Below are positions 8,576-17,850 of a stretch of 64,000 bases of DNA, piece by piece. Position numbers and translations under genes: made by a program. Under the pieces are notes generated by a model. That model made no database searches. It was not told the origin of the DNA and saw nothing but the letters and a program-made list of their open reading frames with translations. The stretch comes from Dactylosporangium sucinum (GTDB lineage: Bacteria; Actinomycetota; Actinomycetes; Mycobacteriales; Micromonosporaceae), in assembly GCF_014647515.1 (NCBI RefSeq), contig NZ_BMPI01000032.1, positions 5,757-69,756 on the forward strand, in the 5' to 3' direction. The stretch's first letter is position 1. Every line of letters begins with the position of its first letter.

Positions 8576-8800
8576 TCAGTCGCCCCGCTGGATCGCGTTG
8601 CGCGGCATGTGCAGCTTGTCGTCCGGGCCCGGCGCGTGGTCGTACGGCAGCTCCGGGTCGTCGGGCTCGCCGCCCAGCGTCGCGGAGGGAGTGCCGATGG
8701 CCGAGCCGTTCGGCGCGTCGTCCTCGTCGATCGTGTCGGCACCCGAGCGGCCGGGGGTGCCGGTGGTGCCCATGGTGTACCGCTCGTCGTTCTTGCGCAT
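8576..8800 (-). CDS. Small acidic hypothetical protein
   Basis: 74 residues starting MRKNDERYTMGTTG, hydrophilic and acidic (IDEDDAPNGS, GGEPDDPELPYD), with no cysteine, signal peptide or membrane segment. I do not recognise a named family, but small proteins of this composition are common in actinomycetes. It is divergent from the LLM oxidoreductase with a 43-bp gap. The ATG has no ribosome binding site, and TAACCA six bases upstream is a weak -10 candidate. Its codon pattern fits a real gene better than the competing frames do. Confidence 0.6.
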   Translation of the reverse strand: MRKNDERYTMGTTGTPGRSGADTIDEDDAPNGSAIGTPSATLGGEPDDPELPYDHAPGPDDKLHMPRNAIQRGD

Positions 8801-8843
8801 GTCGTCTGGTTACCCAGTCGGCCGCCGGGTAAGACACTGGATC

Positions 8844-9671
8844 GTGGACTTCGGCGTCGGATACTTCCCCACCCACAACGCGATGCTGCCCGGGCCGCTC
8901 GCGGCGCTCGTCGAGGAGCGCGGCCAGACCGCGCTGTTCTTCGCCGAGCACACCCACATCCCGGCCAGCCGGGACACGCCCTACGAGCGCGGGGAGCTGC
9001 CCCAGCGGTACTGGCACACCCTCGACCTCTTCGTGGCGCTCACCGCGGCGGCGGCCGCGACCCGCACGCTGCGCGTCGGCAGCGGCATCTGCCTGGTGAT
9101 CGAGCGCGACCCGATCATCACTGCGAAGGAGGTCGCGTCGGTCGACGTGCTCTCCGGCGGCCGGTTCGAGTTCGGCGTGGGCGCCGGCTGGAACCGCGAG
9201 GAGATGCGCAACCACGGCACCGACCCGCGTTTGCGCATGGCCGTCATGCGGGAGCGGATCGAGGCGATGCGGGCCATCTGGCGCGACGACGAGGCGACGT
9301 ACCACGGCAAGCACGTCTCGTTCGACCGCATCTGGTCGTGGCCGAAGCCGGTGCAGCGCCCGCACCCGCCGATCCTCGTCGGCGGCACCGGCCCGACGGT
9401 GCTGGACCGGGTGCTCGCGTTCGGCGACGCCTGGTTCCCCAACTACTCCCCCGACATGTTCCCGCGGGTCACGCAGCTGCGGGCCCGGGCCGAGCGCCCG
9501 ATCGACGTGCAGGTGCTCAGTGCCCCGGCGGATCCGGCGGTACTGCAGCAGCTGCACGACGCCGGCGTGACGCGCGCGAGCCACTGGCTGCCCTCCGGCC
9601 CGCGCTCGACGGTGGAGCGCGCACTGGACGGGTGGGAGGCGGCGATCGCGACCTTCGCCGGCGAGGGATGA
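8844..9671 (+). CDS. F420-dependent LLM-class oxidoreductase
   Basis: 275 residues of the luciferase-like TIM-barrel fold: FGVGYFPT at the N-terminus, FFAEHTHIP, VGSGICLVIERDPIITAKEVASVDVLSGGRFEFGVGAGWN in the cofactor-binding core, and PILVGGTGP near the C-terminus. This matches the TIGR03619-type family, usually F420-dependent. The GTG start (VDFGVGYF) is the family N-terminus. The gene overlaps the next by ATGA, so both are translated together. The next gene is also a probable F420 enzyme. Confidence 0.85.
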   Translation: MDFGVGYFPTHNAMLPGPLAALVEERGQTALFFAEHTHIPASRDTPYERGELPQRYWHTLDLFVALTAAAAATRTLRVGSGICLVIERDPIITAKEVASVDVLSGGRFEFGVGAGWNREEMRNHGTDPRLRMAVMRERIEAMRAIWRDDEATYHGKHVSFDRIWSWPKPVQRPHPPILVGGTGPTVLDRVLAFGDAWFPNYSPDMFPRVTQLRARAERPIDVQVLSAPADPAVLQQLHDAGVTRASHWLPSGPRSTVERALDGWEAAIATFAGEG

Positions 9672-10075
9672 CCCTGTCCGCGGAGGAGGCGCGGCGCCGC
9701 TTCACGGCGGCGCGGGTGGCCCGGCTGGCGACGGTCTCGCCGGCCGGCCGCCCGCACGTCGTCCCGATCGTGTTCGCGGTGGCGGGCGACGTGGTGTACC
9801 ACGGCGTCGACGCCAAGCCGAAGCGGCACACGACCCTGCGCCGGGTGACCAACCTGGCCGCGAACCCGCGGGCGGCGCTACTGGTCGACCACTACGACGA
9901 CGACTGGTCCCGGCTGTGGTGGGTCCGGGCCGACGGCGTGGCCCGCGAGGTCGACCCGGCCGGCGAGGAGGGCGTCGCCGCGCTGGCCCGGCTGGCCGAC
10001 CGCTACCCCGCCTTCCGCCTGACGGGGACCCTCCTGGCGATCGACGTCGAGTCCTGGACCGGCTGGTCGGCCTGA
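9668..10075 (+). CDS. PPOX-class F420-dependent oxidoreductase (TIGR03668-like)
   Basis: 135 residues of the split beta-barrel flavin/F420-binding fold. RVARLATVSPAGRPHVVPIVFAV is the first strand pair, DAKPKRHTTLRRVTNLAANPRAALLVDHYDDDWSRLWWVRADG the core, and SWTGWSA the C-terminus. The P-K-R and DDDW-S-x-L-W-W-V signature is that of the TIGR03668 group, which uses F420 rather than FMN. The ATG overlaps the stop of the LLM gene by four bases. Natural substrate unknown. Its stop codon directly abuts that of the convergent response regulator. Confidence 0.85.
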   Translation: MTLSAEEARRRFTAARVARLATVSPAGRPHVVPIVFAVAGDVVYHGVDAKPKRHTTLRRVTNLAANPRAALLVDHYDDDWSRLWWVRADGVAREVDPAGEEGVAALARLADRYPAFRLTGTLLAIDVESWTGWSA

Positions 10076-10723
10076 TCAGGCGTCCGGCAGGCCCGCGTCG
10101 CGGGCGATCACGATCGCCTGGGCCCGGTCGGCCACCTGCAGCTTGGCGAAGATGTTCGAGACGTGGTTGCGGACCGTCTTCTGGCTCAGGCCGAGCCGCT
10201 CGGCGATCTGCGGGTTCGTCAGGTGGCGGGCGACCAGGGCGAGGATCTGCCGCTCGCGCTGGGTGAGCTCCGGGAACGGGTCCGGTGCGGAGCGGTCCAG
10301 ACCGGCGAAGTAGCCCATGAGCCGGCCGGCGATCGCCGGGCCGAAGATCGCCTCGCCCTCGGCGACAACGGTGATCGAGCGGACGAGCTCCGCCCGGCGG
10401 GCGCCCTTGAGCACGTAGCCGCGGGCCCCCGCGCGCAGCGCGGCGAACACCGAGTCGTCGTCGTCCGCCATGCTCAGCACCAGCACGCGCACGTGCGGGG
10501 TCGTCGCCACGATCCGCTCGGTGGCGGCGATCCCGCCCATGCCCGGCATCGCCAGGTCGAGCAGCACCACGTCCGGGTGCAGCCGGGCGACCGCGGCGAT
10601 CGCCTCCTCCCCGCCGGCCGCCTCGCCGCACACCTCGATCTCCGGCGCGGTCGACAGCAGCGCCCGCAGGCCGGCCCGGAACTGGTCGTGGTCGTCGACG
10701 ATGAGGACCCGCACGGCGCTCAC
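10076..10723 (-). CDS. NarL/LuxR-type response regulator
   Basis: 215 residues. The receiver domain begins VRVLIVDDHDQFRAGL with the phosphoacceptor aspartate in VVLLDLAMPG (D56) and the conserved lysine in GYVLKGARR. The C-terminal LuxR-type helix-turn-helix is LTQRERQILALVARHLTNPQIAERLGLSQKTVRNHVSNIF. The GTG start overlaps the kinase stop (GTGA), so it is translated together with the histidine kinase directly upstream, its cognate partner. Targets are not visible beyond the operon itself. Confidence 0.93.
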   Translation of the reverse strand: MSAVRVLIVDDHDQFRAGLRALLSTAPEIEVCGEAAGGEEAIAAVARLHPDVVLLDLAMPGMGGIAATERIVATTPHVRVLVLSMADDDDSVFAALRAGARGYVLKGARRAELVRSITVVAEGEAIFGPAIAGRLMGYFAGLDRSAPDPFPELTQRERQILALVARHLTNPQIAERLGLSQKTVRNHVSNIFAKLQVADRAQAIVIARDAGLPDA

Positions 10724-12657
10724 CGGGCACCGCCCAGCGGCAGCCGCGCGGTCACGCTGGTGCCCTCCCCGGTCGCCGAGACCGACCAGTCGCCGCCCAG
10801 CTCGGCGGCCCGTTCGCGCATCGAGTGCATGCCCACCCCCGGGGTCGCGGATCCGGCGCCGCGGCCGTCGTCGTTCACGGACAGTGTGAGGGCGTCGCCG
10901 CCGACCGCGACAGTGACCCGCACGGTGGTCGCCCCGGCGTGGCGGCGGGCGTTGGCGAGGGCCTCGACGGCGATGCGGTACGCGGCCACCTCGGTCGCCG
11001 CCGGCAGGTCGACCGGCGAGGAGGGCGCGTCCACGACGACCCGCGGGCCGGACGGCCACGACGCCACGTGCGCCCGGATCGCGCCGACCAGGCCGAGGGT
11101 GTCCAGCGCCGGCGGGCGCAGCCCCTCGATGATGCGCCGCACGTCGGCGAGGGCGGTCTGGGTGTCGGCGACGATCTCCTCCAGCAGGCGCTGGGCCGCG
11201 TCGCCGCCGACCTCCTGGGCCGCCTCGGCCCGCATGGTGAGCGCGGCGAGGGTCGGGCCGAGCCCGTCGTGCAGGTCGCGGCGCAGCCGGCGGCGCTCCT
11301 CCTCGCGGGCCAGGACGAGCTGCTCGCGGGAGCGCTGGAGGTCGGCCGAGTACCGCACCGCCTGCACCGCGACGCCGAGGTGGCGGGCCAGGTCGCCGAG
11401 CAGCCGCAGGTCGCGGGGGCCGAGCGTGGCCTCGCCGGGGCGCGGGCCGAGCAGCAGCTCACCGACCGGCTCGCCGCCGGCGACGAGCGGCAGGACGACC
11501 GGGTCGGCGGGGCGCCGGCCGAGCTCGTAGGAGCGGCCGCCGGAGACCTGGATCCCGACGTACGACAGCTGCAACGCCTCCCGGACGGTGACCGTGCCGG
11601 CGGCGAGGATCGCGCCCGGGTCGGGGACCGTCGCCAGGCGCTCGCCGAGCCGGGCGAGGACGGTGTAGGGGTCGTCGCGCTCGCCGTACACGAGAAGGTT
11701 CACCCTCCGCTGGACCCACTGGCGCAGCGCGCCGAAGACGAGCGCGGCGGCCACGGCGGCGACCACCGACGAGGCGCCGAGGACGCCGACGACGAGCAGG
11801 TAGGCGGCGGCGACCGCGGCGGACAGGGCGACGAACACCGCGGTACGGCTGATGAGCAGGTCGATGTCGAACAGCCGGTGGCGCAGGACGGCGATCCCGA
11901 TGCCGGCCGGGATGAGCGCGCTGGCCAGCCCGCCGGCGAGGTTCCACGGCGAGCCCCCGGCCGGCCAGATCCGGCCCGGGTCGGCGTCGAGCAGCCCGAC
12001 GGCGAGGCGGACCACGACCACGAGGGCGACCAGGCCGACCGGGTAGGCCAGCCAGCGGGCCTGCGCCCCGGCGACCCCGGCCCGGCGCCGGGCCCGCCAC
12101 CCGACGGCCGCGGCGCCGGCGACGAAGCACACTCCGGCGGCGGCCGTGAACAGCGCCTCGACGACCGGGGCGACGCCGCCGAACGCGGCCACGCCGAGCG
12201 GGTTCGCCGGTGCGGCCGGGCCGACCTGGTCGTTGACGCCGGGGCGCAGCGCGCCGGTGACCGCGGCGACCGCGGCCAGGCCGAGCAGGACCGCGACGGC
12301 CGGCCGGGCGCGCGGCGCGAGCCGGCCGTCGGGGAAGTACAGCGGGACGAGCGCGAGCCCGAGGTTGGCCGGCACCCACAGCCACGTCTGCGGCCAGGCG
12401 AGCGCGGCGCCGGCCCACCGGGTCGCGGCCTGCCCGCAGGCCTCCTGCAGCGCGAACGAGAACGCGCTGCCGAGCAGCAGCGGGCCGACCGCGTTGCCGG
12501 GCCGGCGCCGGGTGAGCAGGCCGCCGGTGACCGCGCAGGCGGCCACCGCCGGCAGGTGGCCGAGGTCGCCGAGGGTCGCCCCGTTGCCGGCCGCCAGCCA
12601 GCCGCCGGCCACGGCCAGGGCCAGCGTCAGCGCCGCGAGCGGCCAGGCGATCCTCAT
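10720..12657 (-). CDS. Membrane sensor histidine kinase (HisKA_3, NarL partner type)
   Basis: 645 residues. About eight hydrophobic segments fill residues 1-305, followed by a GAF-like region and the dimerisation/phosphoacceptor motif EEERRRLRRDLHDGLGPTLAAL with H463. The ATPase domain contains EALANARRHA (N box) and DDGRGAG...GVGMHSMRERAAELGG (G boxes). It should phosphorylate the co-translated response regulator. The N-terminal multi-pass sensor has no obvious extracellular domain, so it may sense membrane state. It lies 12 bases after the stop of a small membrane protein, forming a three-gene operon. TAAGGT nine bases before the ATG is a possible -10. Confidence 0.92.
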   Translation of the reverse strand: MRIAWPLAALTLALAVAGGWLAAGNGATLGDLGHLPAVAACAVTGGLLTRRRPGNAVGPLLLGSAFSFALQEACGQAATRWAGAALAWPQTWLWVPANLGLALVPLYFPDGRLAPRARPAVAVLLGLAAVAAVTGALRPGVNDQVGPAAPANPLGVAAFGGVAPVVEALFTAAAGVCFVAGAAAVGWRARRRAGVAGAQARWLAYPVGLVALVVVVRLAVGLLDADPGRIWPAGGSPWNLAGGLASALIPAGIGIAVLRHRLFDIDLLISRTAVFVALSAAVAAAYLLVVGVLGASSVVAAVAAALVFGALRQWVQRRVNLLVYGERDDPYTVLARLGERLATVPDPGAILAAGTVTVREALQLSYVGIQVSGGRSYELGRRPADPVVLPLVAGGEPVGELLLGPRPGEATLGPRDLRLLGDLARHLGVAVQAVRYSADLQRSREQLVLAREEERRRLRRDLHDGLGPTLAALTMRAEAAQEVGGDAAQRLLEEIVADTQTALADVRRIIEGLRPPALDTLGLVGAIRAHVASWPSGPRVVVDAPSSPVDLPAATEVAAYRIAVEALANARRHAGATTVRVTVAVGGDALTLSVNDDGRGAGSATPGVGMHSMRERAAELGGDWSVSATGEGTSVTARLPLGGAR

Positions 12658-12669
12658 GATCCTCAGACC

Positions 12670-13323
12670 TTATGCGGTCGGCGCTGGGCGGCGGCCGCCG
12701 AACGTGAACGCCAGGCCGGCGACGATGACCCAGAGCCCGCCGGGGAACAGCGCCGCGTACTGGGCCGGGTACGCCTGGGTGGCGAACACGAGCAGGCCGA
12801 GCAGGGTGCTCACCAGCGCCAGCCACTTGGCGACCGAGCCGTGCCGGAACCCGCCGGCCGCGACGGCGAGCGCCGCCACCCCGGCGCCGGTCCACACCCA
12901 GGCGATCGTGTTGTAGATCTCCACCATCGCGGCGATCGTGTCCGGGTCCCAGCGGTCCGGCTCGCCGAGGGCCCAGTACAGCTCGGTGCTCATGCCGCCG
13001 CCGACGACCAGGGCCGCCGCGACGAGGCCGAGGCCGGTGGCGGCGACGCCGGGCACGAGGCTGCCGGCGGGCTCCTGCGCGGCGAGGTGCCGGCGCAGCC
13101 CGGCGGCGAAGACCAGCAGGAGCGCGGCCGCGGCGGCGCTGACCGCCTGGTACAGCCACACGTAGTTGCGCCGGCCGGCGATCTCGGCCACGACCAGCGC
13201 GTTGTCCTTGATGCCGTCGCCGACGGCCGAGGTGAGCTCGGCGCCCACGAAGAGCCCGACGAGGCCGATGAGTCCGCCCAGGGCGCCGCAGAGGGCCCAG
13301 GTGCGCGAGGGTGTTGTCGTCAT
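12670..13323 (-). CDS. Multi-pass membrane protein (DUF4386-like), first gene of a two-component operon
   Basis: 217 residues with about six hydrophobic helices: [19 protein letters not shown] at the start, [60 protein letters not shown] and [15 protein letters not shown]. The layout, including [22 protein letters not shown], resembles DUF4386-type proteins of unknown function. Its stop is 12 bases before the kinase start, so it may be a sensor accessory or a target co-expressed with the system. I start at ATG 13323 because the upstream in-frame sequence is low-complexity GC-rich non-coding DNA. Confidence 0.7.
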   Translation of the reverse strand: MTTTPSRTWALCGALGGLIGLVGLFVGAELTSAVGDGIKDNALVVAEIAGRRNYVWLYQAVSAAAAALLLVFAAGLRRHLAAQEPAGSLVPGVAATGLGLVAAALVVGGGMSTELYWALGEPDRWDPDTIAAMVEIYNTIAWVWTGAGVAALAVAAGGFRHGSVAKWLALVSTLLGLLVFATQAYPAQYAALFPGGLWVIVAGLAFTFGGRRPAPTA

Positions 13324-13475
13324 GGCCGAAACGGTGCCGTCCGACCGACCCGGGCCGGACCGTCCGGGCATCCCACCCGGCCGGGAGGAATGTCCCGGTG
13401 ACCCGGGACCCCCCGGGTGCACCGGCACCGCGTCGCGGTTGCCGGGCGCCCGGCGGCCGGGGAACCCTGGACGGC

Positions 13476-13916
13476 ATGGAGCCGTTCACCCTCGCCACCG
13501 CGACCGCGAAGGTCCAGTCCGCCGAGGACGCCTGGAACACCCGCGACCCCGAGCGGGTGTCCCTCGGCTACACCCCGGACTCGCGATGGCGCAACCGGGA
13601 CACGTTCCTGACCGGCCGGGACGCGATCGTGGCGTTCCTGCGCGACAAGTGGTCCCGCGAGCTGGACTACGCGCTGCGCAAGAGCCTGTGGACGTTCGGC
13701 GGCGACCACATCGCGGTCCGCTTCCAGTACGAGTGCCGTGACGCGGCCGGCCAGTGGTGGCGCAGCTACGGCAACGAGCTGTGGGAGTTCGCCGACGACG
13801 GCCTGATGCGCCGCCGCGAGGCGAGCATCAACGACGTGCGCATCGCCGAGGCGGACCGCCGTCTCTTCGGCCCCCGCCCGCCCGAGGAGCACGGCCGCGA
13901 CATCCCGCTGCGGTGA
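13476..13916 (+). CDS. DUF1348 / SnoaL-like NTF2-fold protein
   Basis: 146 residues. [82 protein letters not shown] and [11 protein letters not shown] are the near-invariant stretches of the DUF1348 family, small cone-shaped NTF2-like proteins of unknown function. There is no signal peptide, so it is cytosolic. Its stop overlaps the GTG of the next gene (GTGA), giving translational coupling to a LuxR-type DNA-binding protein. Confidence 0.9.
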   Translation: MEPFTLATATAKVQSAEDAWNTRDPERVSLGYTPDSRWRNRDTFLTGRDAIVAFLRDKWSRELDYALRKSLWTFGGDHIAVRFQYECRDAAGQWWRSYGNELWEFADDGLMRRREASINDVRIAEADRRLFGPRPPEEHGRDIPLR

Positions 13917-14272
13917 CGCCGGTCTCGGGCGCCGGTGGGCCTGTCGTCGCGGTGATCATCGAGGGCGCCCGCCCCGTCGTGGTCAGCGACGTCATCGCCG
14001 GCGCGCACGGCCTGACCGCCCGCGAGCGCGACGTGACCGGGCTGGCCGCGCTGGGCCGCAGCACCCGGCAGATCGCGAACGAGCTGGGCATCTCGCCGTT
14101 CACGGTCGCCGACCACCTCAAGTCGGTCTTCGCGAAGGTCGGCGTGCGGAGCCGCAGCGAACTGGTGGCCGCGATCTACCACCGCCACTACGAACCGAGG
14201 GCGGACGAGGGCGCCCACCCCGGCCCGTACGGCTGGTATCTGGACCAGAACGTCGTCTCGCCGGCGGTGTAG
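13913..14272 (+). CDS. Minimal LuxR-type helix-turn-helix protein
   Basis: 119 residues. About 40 N-terminal residues ([21 protein letters not shown]) precede a complete LuxR helix-turn-helix: [57 protein letters not shown]. In the family I know with this C-terminus, the region sits at the end of a roughly 370-residue protein with a large sensor half. Here the sensor is absent. The GTG start overlaps the DUF1348 stop. It may be a stand-alone regulator, perhaps with the DUF1348 protein as its sensor, or a truncated gene fixed by chance. Confidence 0.75.
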   Translation: MTPVSGAGGPVVAVIIEGARPVVVSDVIAGAHGLTARERDVTGLAALGRSTRQIANELGISPFTVADHLKSVFAKVGVRSRSELVAAIYHRHYEPRADEGAHPGPYGWYLDQNVVSPAV

Positions 14273-14281
14273 GCCCCGCCG

Positions 14282-15562
14282 TCAGCTCGGTGGCGGCAGT
14301 TCGAGGTGCTCGCGGAGGGTGGTGCCCTCGTAGGCGGTGCGGTACACGCCGCGCGACTGCAGCTCGGGGACCAGGCGGTCGACGACGTCCTCCGCCGTGC
14401 CGGGCAGCTGCTGGGGCAGCAGGTTGAAGCCGTCCACCGCGCGGTCGCGCACGTAGCGGGCCCACTCGTCGGCGACCTGGCCGGGGGTGCCGACGAACGC
14501 GGTGTGGTTCGGGGTCACCTCGATCACCAGGTCGCGGATCGACCAGCCGTTGGCGGCCGCCTGCTCCCGCCACTGGCGGACCCGGTCGAGCTTGCCGGTG
14601 CGCAGCCCGATCGGGATCGTGCCGCGCGACGGGTCGAGCTCGCCCTCGGCCGGCTCGATGTCGGGTAGCGGCCCGTCGGGGTCGTAGCCGGTGAGGTCCT
14701 TGCCCCAGTACTGCTCCAGGAACGCGATCGCGCGGGGGCCGGTGGTCTGCTCGCGGCGGATCCAGCGGGCCTTCTCGTCGGCCTCGGCCGGCGTGTCGCC
14801 GAGCACGACCGAGGCGCCGGGCAGGATGCGCACGGCGTCGGGCGAGCGGCCGTGGCCGGCGAGGCGCCGCCGCAGGTCCGCCGCGTACTCGACGGCCTTG
14901 TCGTAGTCGGTGTTGGCCGAGAACACCACGTCGGCGTGCCGCGCCGCCAGGTCGCGGCCGCCGGGCGAGTCGCCGGCCTGGAAGATGACGGGCCGCGTGC
15001 CGGCCACGGTACCGCGGGCCCGGACGTCGACGAGGTCGGTGTGCTCGTCGACGGGGTCGCCGCGCCACAGCGCCTTGGCGGCGGCCACGAACGCGGCCGC
15101 CCGCTCGTAGCGCCGCTCGTGCGGCAGCCAGCCGCCCTGCCGGAAGTTCTCGCCGGTCCACGCGTTGTCGGTGGTGACGACGTTCCACCCGGCCCGCCCG
15201 CCGGAGACGCGGTCGAGCGACGCGAGCCGCCGGGCGAGGTCGGCCGGGAAGTTGTACGTCGTGTTCTGCGTGGCGACGAGCCCGATGTGCGTGGTCTCGG
15301 CGGCGAGGGCGGCGAGCTGGGTGATCGCGTCGGGCCGCCCGGCGACGTCGAGGTCGTGGACCCGGCCGCGGTTCTCCCGCACGCGCAGGCCCTCGCCGAG
15401 GAAGAACGCGTCGAACAGCCCCCGTTCGAGGGTCCGGGCGACACCGACGAACGTGTCGATGTGGGTGTGGTCGGCGGCGCCGGGCTCGGTCCAGAGCAGG
15501 TTCGGCCCGACGCCGGTGAAGAAGACGCCGAGGTGCAGTCTGGGGCTTCGGTCAAGGCTCAT
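14282..15562 (-). CDS. FMN-dependent monooxygenase, NtaA/SnaA/DszA family
   Basis: 426 residues of the luciferase-like superfamily: LHLGVFFTGVGPNLLWTEPGAADHTHIDTFVGVARTLERGLFDAFFLGEGL at the N-terminus, GLVATQNTTYNFPADLARRLASLDRVSGGRAGWNVVTT in the core, and VIFQAGDSPGGRDLAARHADVVF for FMN binding. Such enzymes use FMNH2 from a separate reductase to oxidise organosulfur compounds, nitrilotriacetate or similar. It is the last gene of an MFS-LLM-LLM operon, starting one base after the preceding stop. The flavin reductase at 18.4-18.9 kb is the probable partner. Substrate is an inference (organosulfur or amine). Confidence 0.88.
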   Translation of the reverse strand: MSLDRSPRLHLGVFFTGVGPNLLWTEPGAADHTHIDTFVGVARTLERGLFDAFFLGEGLRVRENRGRVHDLDVAGRPDAITQLAALAAETTHIGLVATQNTTYNFPADLARRLASLDRVSGGRAGWNVVTTDNAWTGENFRQGGWLPHERRYERAAAFVAAAKALWRGDPVDEHTDLVDVRARGTVAGTRPVIFQAGDSPGGRDLAARHADVVFSANTDYDKAVEYAADLRRRLAGHGRSPDAVRILPGASVVLGDTPAEADEKARWIRREQTTGPRAIAFLEQYWGKDLTGYDPDGPLPDIEPAEGELDPSRGTIPIGLRTGKLDRVRQWREQAAANGWSIRDLVIEVTPNHTAFVGTPGQVADEWARYVRDRAVDGFNLLPQQLPGTAEDVVDRLVPELQSRGVYRTAYEGTTLREHLELPPPS

Positions 15563-15563
15563 G

Positions 15564-16418
15564 TCAGGCCTCCTGAAAAGCGTTGACGGGGCGGGGCAGG
15601 CCGAGCGTGTCGCGCAGGGTCGGCCCGGCGACGGGCCGGCCGGGGGCGAGTGCCACGATCGCCGTGAGCTCGTCGAGCGACTGCGGGTGCAGCCGCACGC
15701 CGTCGACCACGCCGCCCAGCTCCCGCAGTCGCGCCGGGTCGGAGCGCAGTTCGGCGAAGACCAGCGGGCCGGGCTCGACCGCCGCCGCGGGGTCCTCGAC
15801 CAGCACGACGTCGGCGAGCGCGTCGAGGCCGAGCGTGTGCGGGACGATGACGACGACCTGGCCCTGCGGCGGCCGGGGCGTGATGAGCGGTCCCGCGACG
15901 GAGAACGTGGCGCCCTCGAAGTTCACGTGGTGGACCCGGTCGGCGTCGAGGAACCGGCCGGTCGCCACGTCGCGGACGATCGCGTCGTCCTCCCACGAGT
16001 CCCAGAGCAGCCGGGCGACGCGGATGACGTCCTCGGCCTCGCGGCGCAGCCCGGCCGCGTCGAGCGGGGTCCGCCCGACGGTCGCGAGCTCGTCGGCGCC
16101 GTTGGGCGCGGCGACGAGCCAGGCGGCCCGGCCGCCCGAGGCGTGGTCGAGGCTGGCCAGCTGGGTGGCCAGGTGGAACGGTTCGGTGGTGGTGACCGGC
16201 AGCGCCGGGGCGAGCCCGATCCGACCGGTGCGCCGGGACAGGTACGCGGCCCGCACCCCGGCCTCGATCCGCTCCTCCCCCGACGGGAGCGGCAGCGGCG
16301 AGTCGGCGAGGGTGACGAGGGCGAAGCCGGCGGCCTCGGCGGCCCCGGCGGCGGCCGGCAGGTCGGCGAACGGGACGCCGTCGAGCTCGACGGCCAGGTG
16401 CAGCGGTGGTGCGCTCAT
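15564..16418 (-). CDS. LLM-class flavin-dependent oxidoreductase (short form)
   Basis: 284 residues beginning PLHLAVELDGVPFADLPAAAGAAEAAGFALVTLADS. The core HLATQLASLDHASGGRAAWLVAAPNGADELATVG is clearly homologous to the NtaA/DszA family, and the C-terminus GPTLRDTLGLPRP matches family ends. It is about 100 residues shorter than a full monooxygenase, mainly by loss of part of the second half, which may alter substrate range or make it an accessory. ATG 16418 has GGAGG eight bases upstream and overlaps the MFS stop (ATGA). Confidence 0.8.
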   Translation of the reverse strand: MSAPPLHLAVELDGVPFADLPAAAGAAEAAGFALVTLADSPLPLPSGEERIEAGVRAAYLSRRTGRIGLAPALPVTTTEPFHLATQLASLDHASGGRAAWLVAAPNGADELATVGRTPLDAAGLRREAEDVIRVARLLWDSWEDDAIVRDVATGRFLDADRVHHVNFEGATFSVAGPLITPRPPQGQVVVIVPHTLGLDALADVVLVEDPAAAVEPGPLVFAELRSDPARLRELGGVVDGVRLHPQSLDELTAIVALAPGRPVAGPTLRDTLGLPRPVNAFQEA

Positions 16419-17827
16419 GCGGTGGACCTCCGGGTGGACAGGCCGTCGGTGACGGCGCGCGGTGACAGGCCGTCCGCGACCGCGAACAGCAGCGACAGCA
16501 ACACAAGGGCCAGGCACAGGAGGGTGCCGTGGGTCAGCGCCGCGCGGTACGACGGGAGCAACCCGGCCTGCGCGGTGTGCAGGAAGATGCCGGTGACCGC
16601 CGCGATGCTCACGCTGGCCGCGAGCCGCTGGGACAGCTGGAGCATCGCGGCGCTGAGCCCGCCGGCGCCGGGCGGGGCGTGGGTGAGGGTCAGCGCCTGG
16701 TTGGGCGCGTTGACGAGGCCGCCGGCGGCGCCGGTGACGAGCTGGCTCAGGCCGAGCGCGACGACGACCCCGCCGGTGGGCAGCAGCGTGGTGGCGGCGG
16801 CCGCGGCGGCGATGCTGACGGCGGCGACGGCGAGGGCGGCCGAGACGCCGAGACGCCCGTACCGGCTGACGAGCCGGTGGCTGGCCGTCGACGAGGCGGC
16901 GAACCCGACCGCGCCGGGCAGCGAGAGGGCCGCGGCGGCGAGCGGCGACAGCCCGAGCCCGTCCTGCAGGAACAGCGCGATGACCAGGTTGAGGGCGAGC
17001 GCGGCGCCGAAGTAGCACATGGCGACGAGCGTGCCGAGCACGAACCCGCGGCTGCGGGTGAGCGCCGGCAGCAGCAGCGCGGTCCGCCCGCGGGCGGTGT
17101 AGCGCCGCTCCCACGCGACGAGCGCCCCGACCCCGGCCACGGCGGCGGCCGCCCACCACCAGCCGCCGGACACACCGACGAGCGGCAGCAGCACGGCGAG
17201 GGTGGCGGCGGCGAGCAGCAGGAGCCCGGGCAGGTCGAGCTGGGTGCGGCGCCGGTCGGGAAGCTCCTCCGGCAGGAGTTTCAGCGCCAGCGGTACCGTG
17301 GCGAGCGCGAACGGCAGGTTGAGCAGGAGCACCAGGCGCCAGCCCGGGTCGGCCCCGGCCAGGTGCAGGATGACCCCGCCGACGGGCGGCCCGACGGAGG
17401 CGGCGACCCCGCCCACGACCGCGTACGCACCGAGCGCCCGGGCCCGCTCGGTGCCGGTGAACAGGTCCTGGAACAGCCCGATGATCTGCGGGTTGACCAC
17501 GCCGGCCCCGGCCCCTTGGACGAGCCGGGCCGCGGCGACGAGCCAGGCGCTGCCGGCGAGCGCGGCGACGACCCCGCCGAGGGCGAACACGACGAGCCCA
17601 CCGGCGAAGAGCGTGCGCCGCCCGTACATGTCGCCGAGCCGCCCGGCGGGGACGAGCGCGAGCCCGAACGTGAGCGAGTACCCCGCCATGATCCACTGCA
17701 GCGCCGCGTCCCCGGCGTGCAGCGACCCGCGCAGGGCGGGCATGGCGACGTTGAGCACGGACTGGTCGAGCAGGGTGGTGAACCCGGCGGCCAGGCAGGC
17801 CCCCACGATCAGGCGGTGCGCGCTCAA
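16415..17827 (-). CDS. MFS transporter, DHA2 (14-TM drug:H+ antiporter) type
   Basis: 470 residues, about 14 hydrophobic helices. LDQSVLNVAMPALRGSLHAGDAALQWIMAGYSLTFGLALVPAGRLGDMYGRRTLF contains the DHA2 motif D1 and motif A (GRLGDMYGRR), and GAYAVVGGVAASVGPPVGGVI is motif C of the antiporters. It heads an operon with two LLM monooxygenases, so it could export or import their substrate or product. The start is TTG 17827: no in-frame ATG/GTG lies nearer, and AGGA is nine bases upstream. A CCnA-N9-TAGG element lies 24-40 bases upstream. Confidence 0.88.
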   Translation of the reverse strand: MSAHRLIVGACLAAGFTTLLDQSVLNVAMPALRGSLHAGDAALQWIMAGYSLTFGLALVPAGRLGDMYGRRTLFAGGLVVFALGGVVAALAGSAWLVAAARLVQGAGAGVVNPQIIGLFQDLFTGTERARALGAYAVVGGVAASVGPPVGGVILHLAGADPGWRLVLLLNLPFALATVPLALKLLPEELPDRRRTQLDLPGLLLLAAATLAVLLPLVGVSGGWWWAAAAVAGVGALVAWERRYTARGRTALLLPALTRSRGFVLGTLVAMCYFGAALALNLVIALFLQDGLGLSPLAAAALSLPGAVGFAASSTASHRLVSRYGRLGVSAALAVAAVSIAAAAAATTLLPTGGVVVALGLSQLVTGAAGGLVNAPNQALTLTHAPPGAGGLSAAMLQLSQRLAASVSIAAVTGIFLHTAQAGLLPSYRAALTHGTLLCLALVLLSLLFAVADGLSPRAVTDGLSTRRSTA

Positions 17828-17850
17828 CGATGACCATCCTGCCCACTATT

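Noticed and set aside
10825-13401. 858-residue open frame on the plus strand
   Set aside because: It is antisense to the well-supported kinase/regulator operon, and its translation is Arg/Gly/Asp-rich low complexity, a typical GC-rich shadow frame.
15559-16506. 315-residue minus-strand frame overlapping the short LLM gene
   Set aside because: Arg/Ala-rich translation with no family; the adjacent frame has clear LLM motifs and a GGAGG-preceded ATG.
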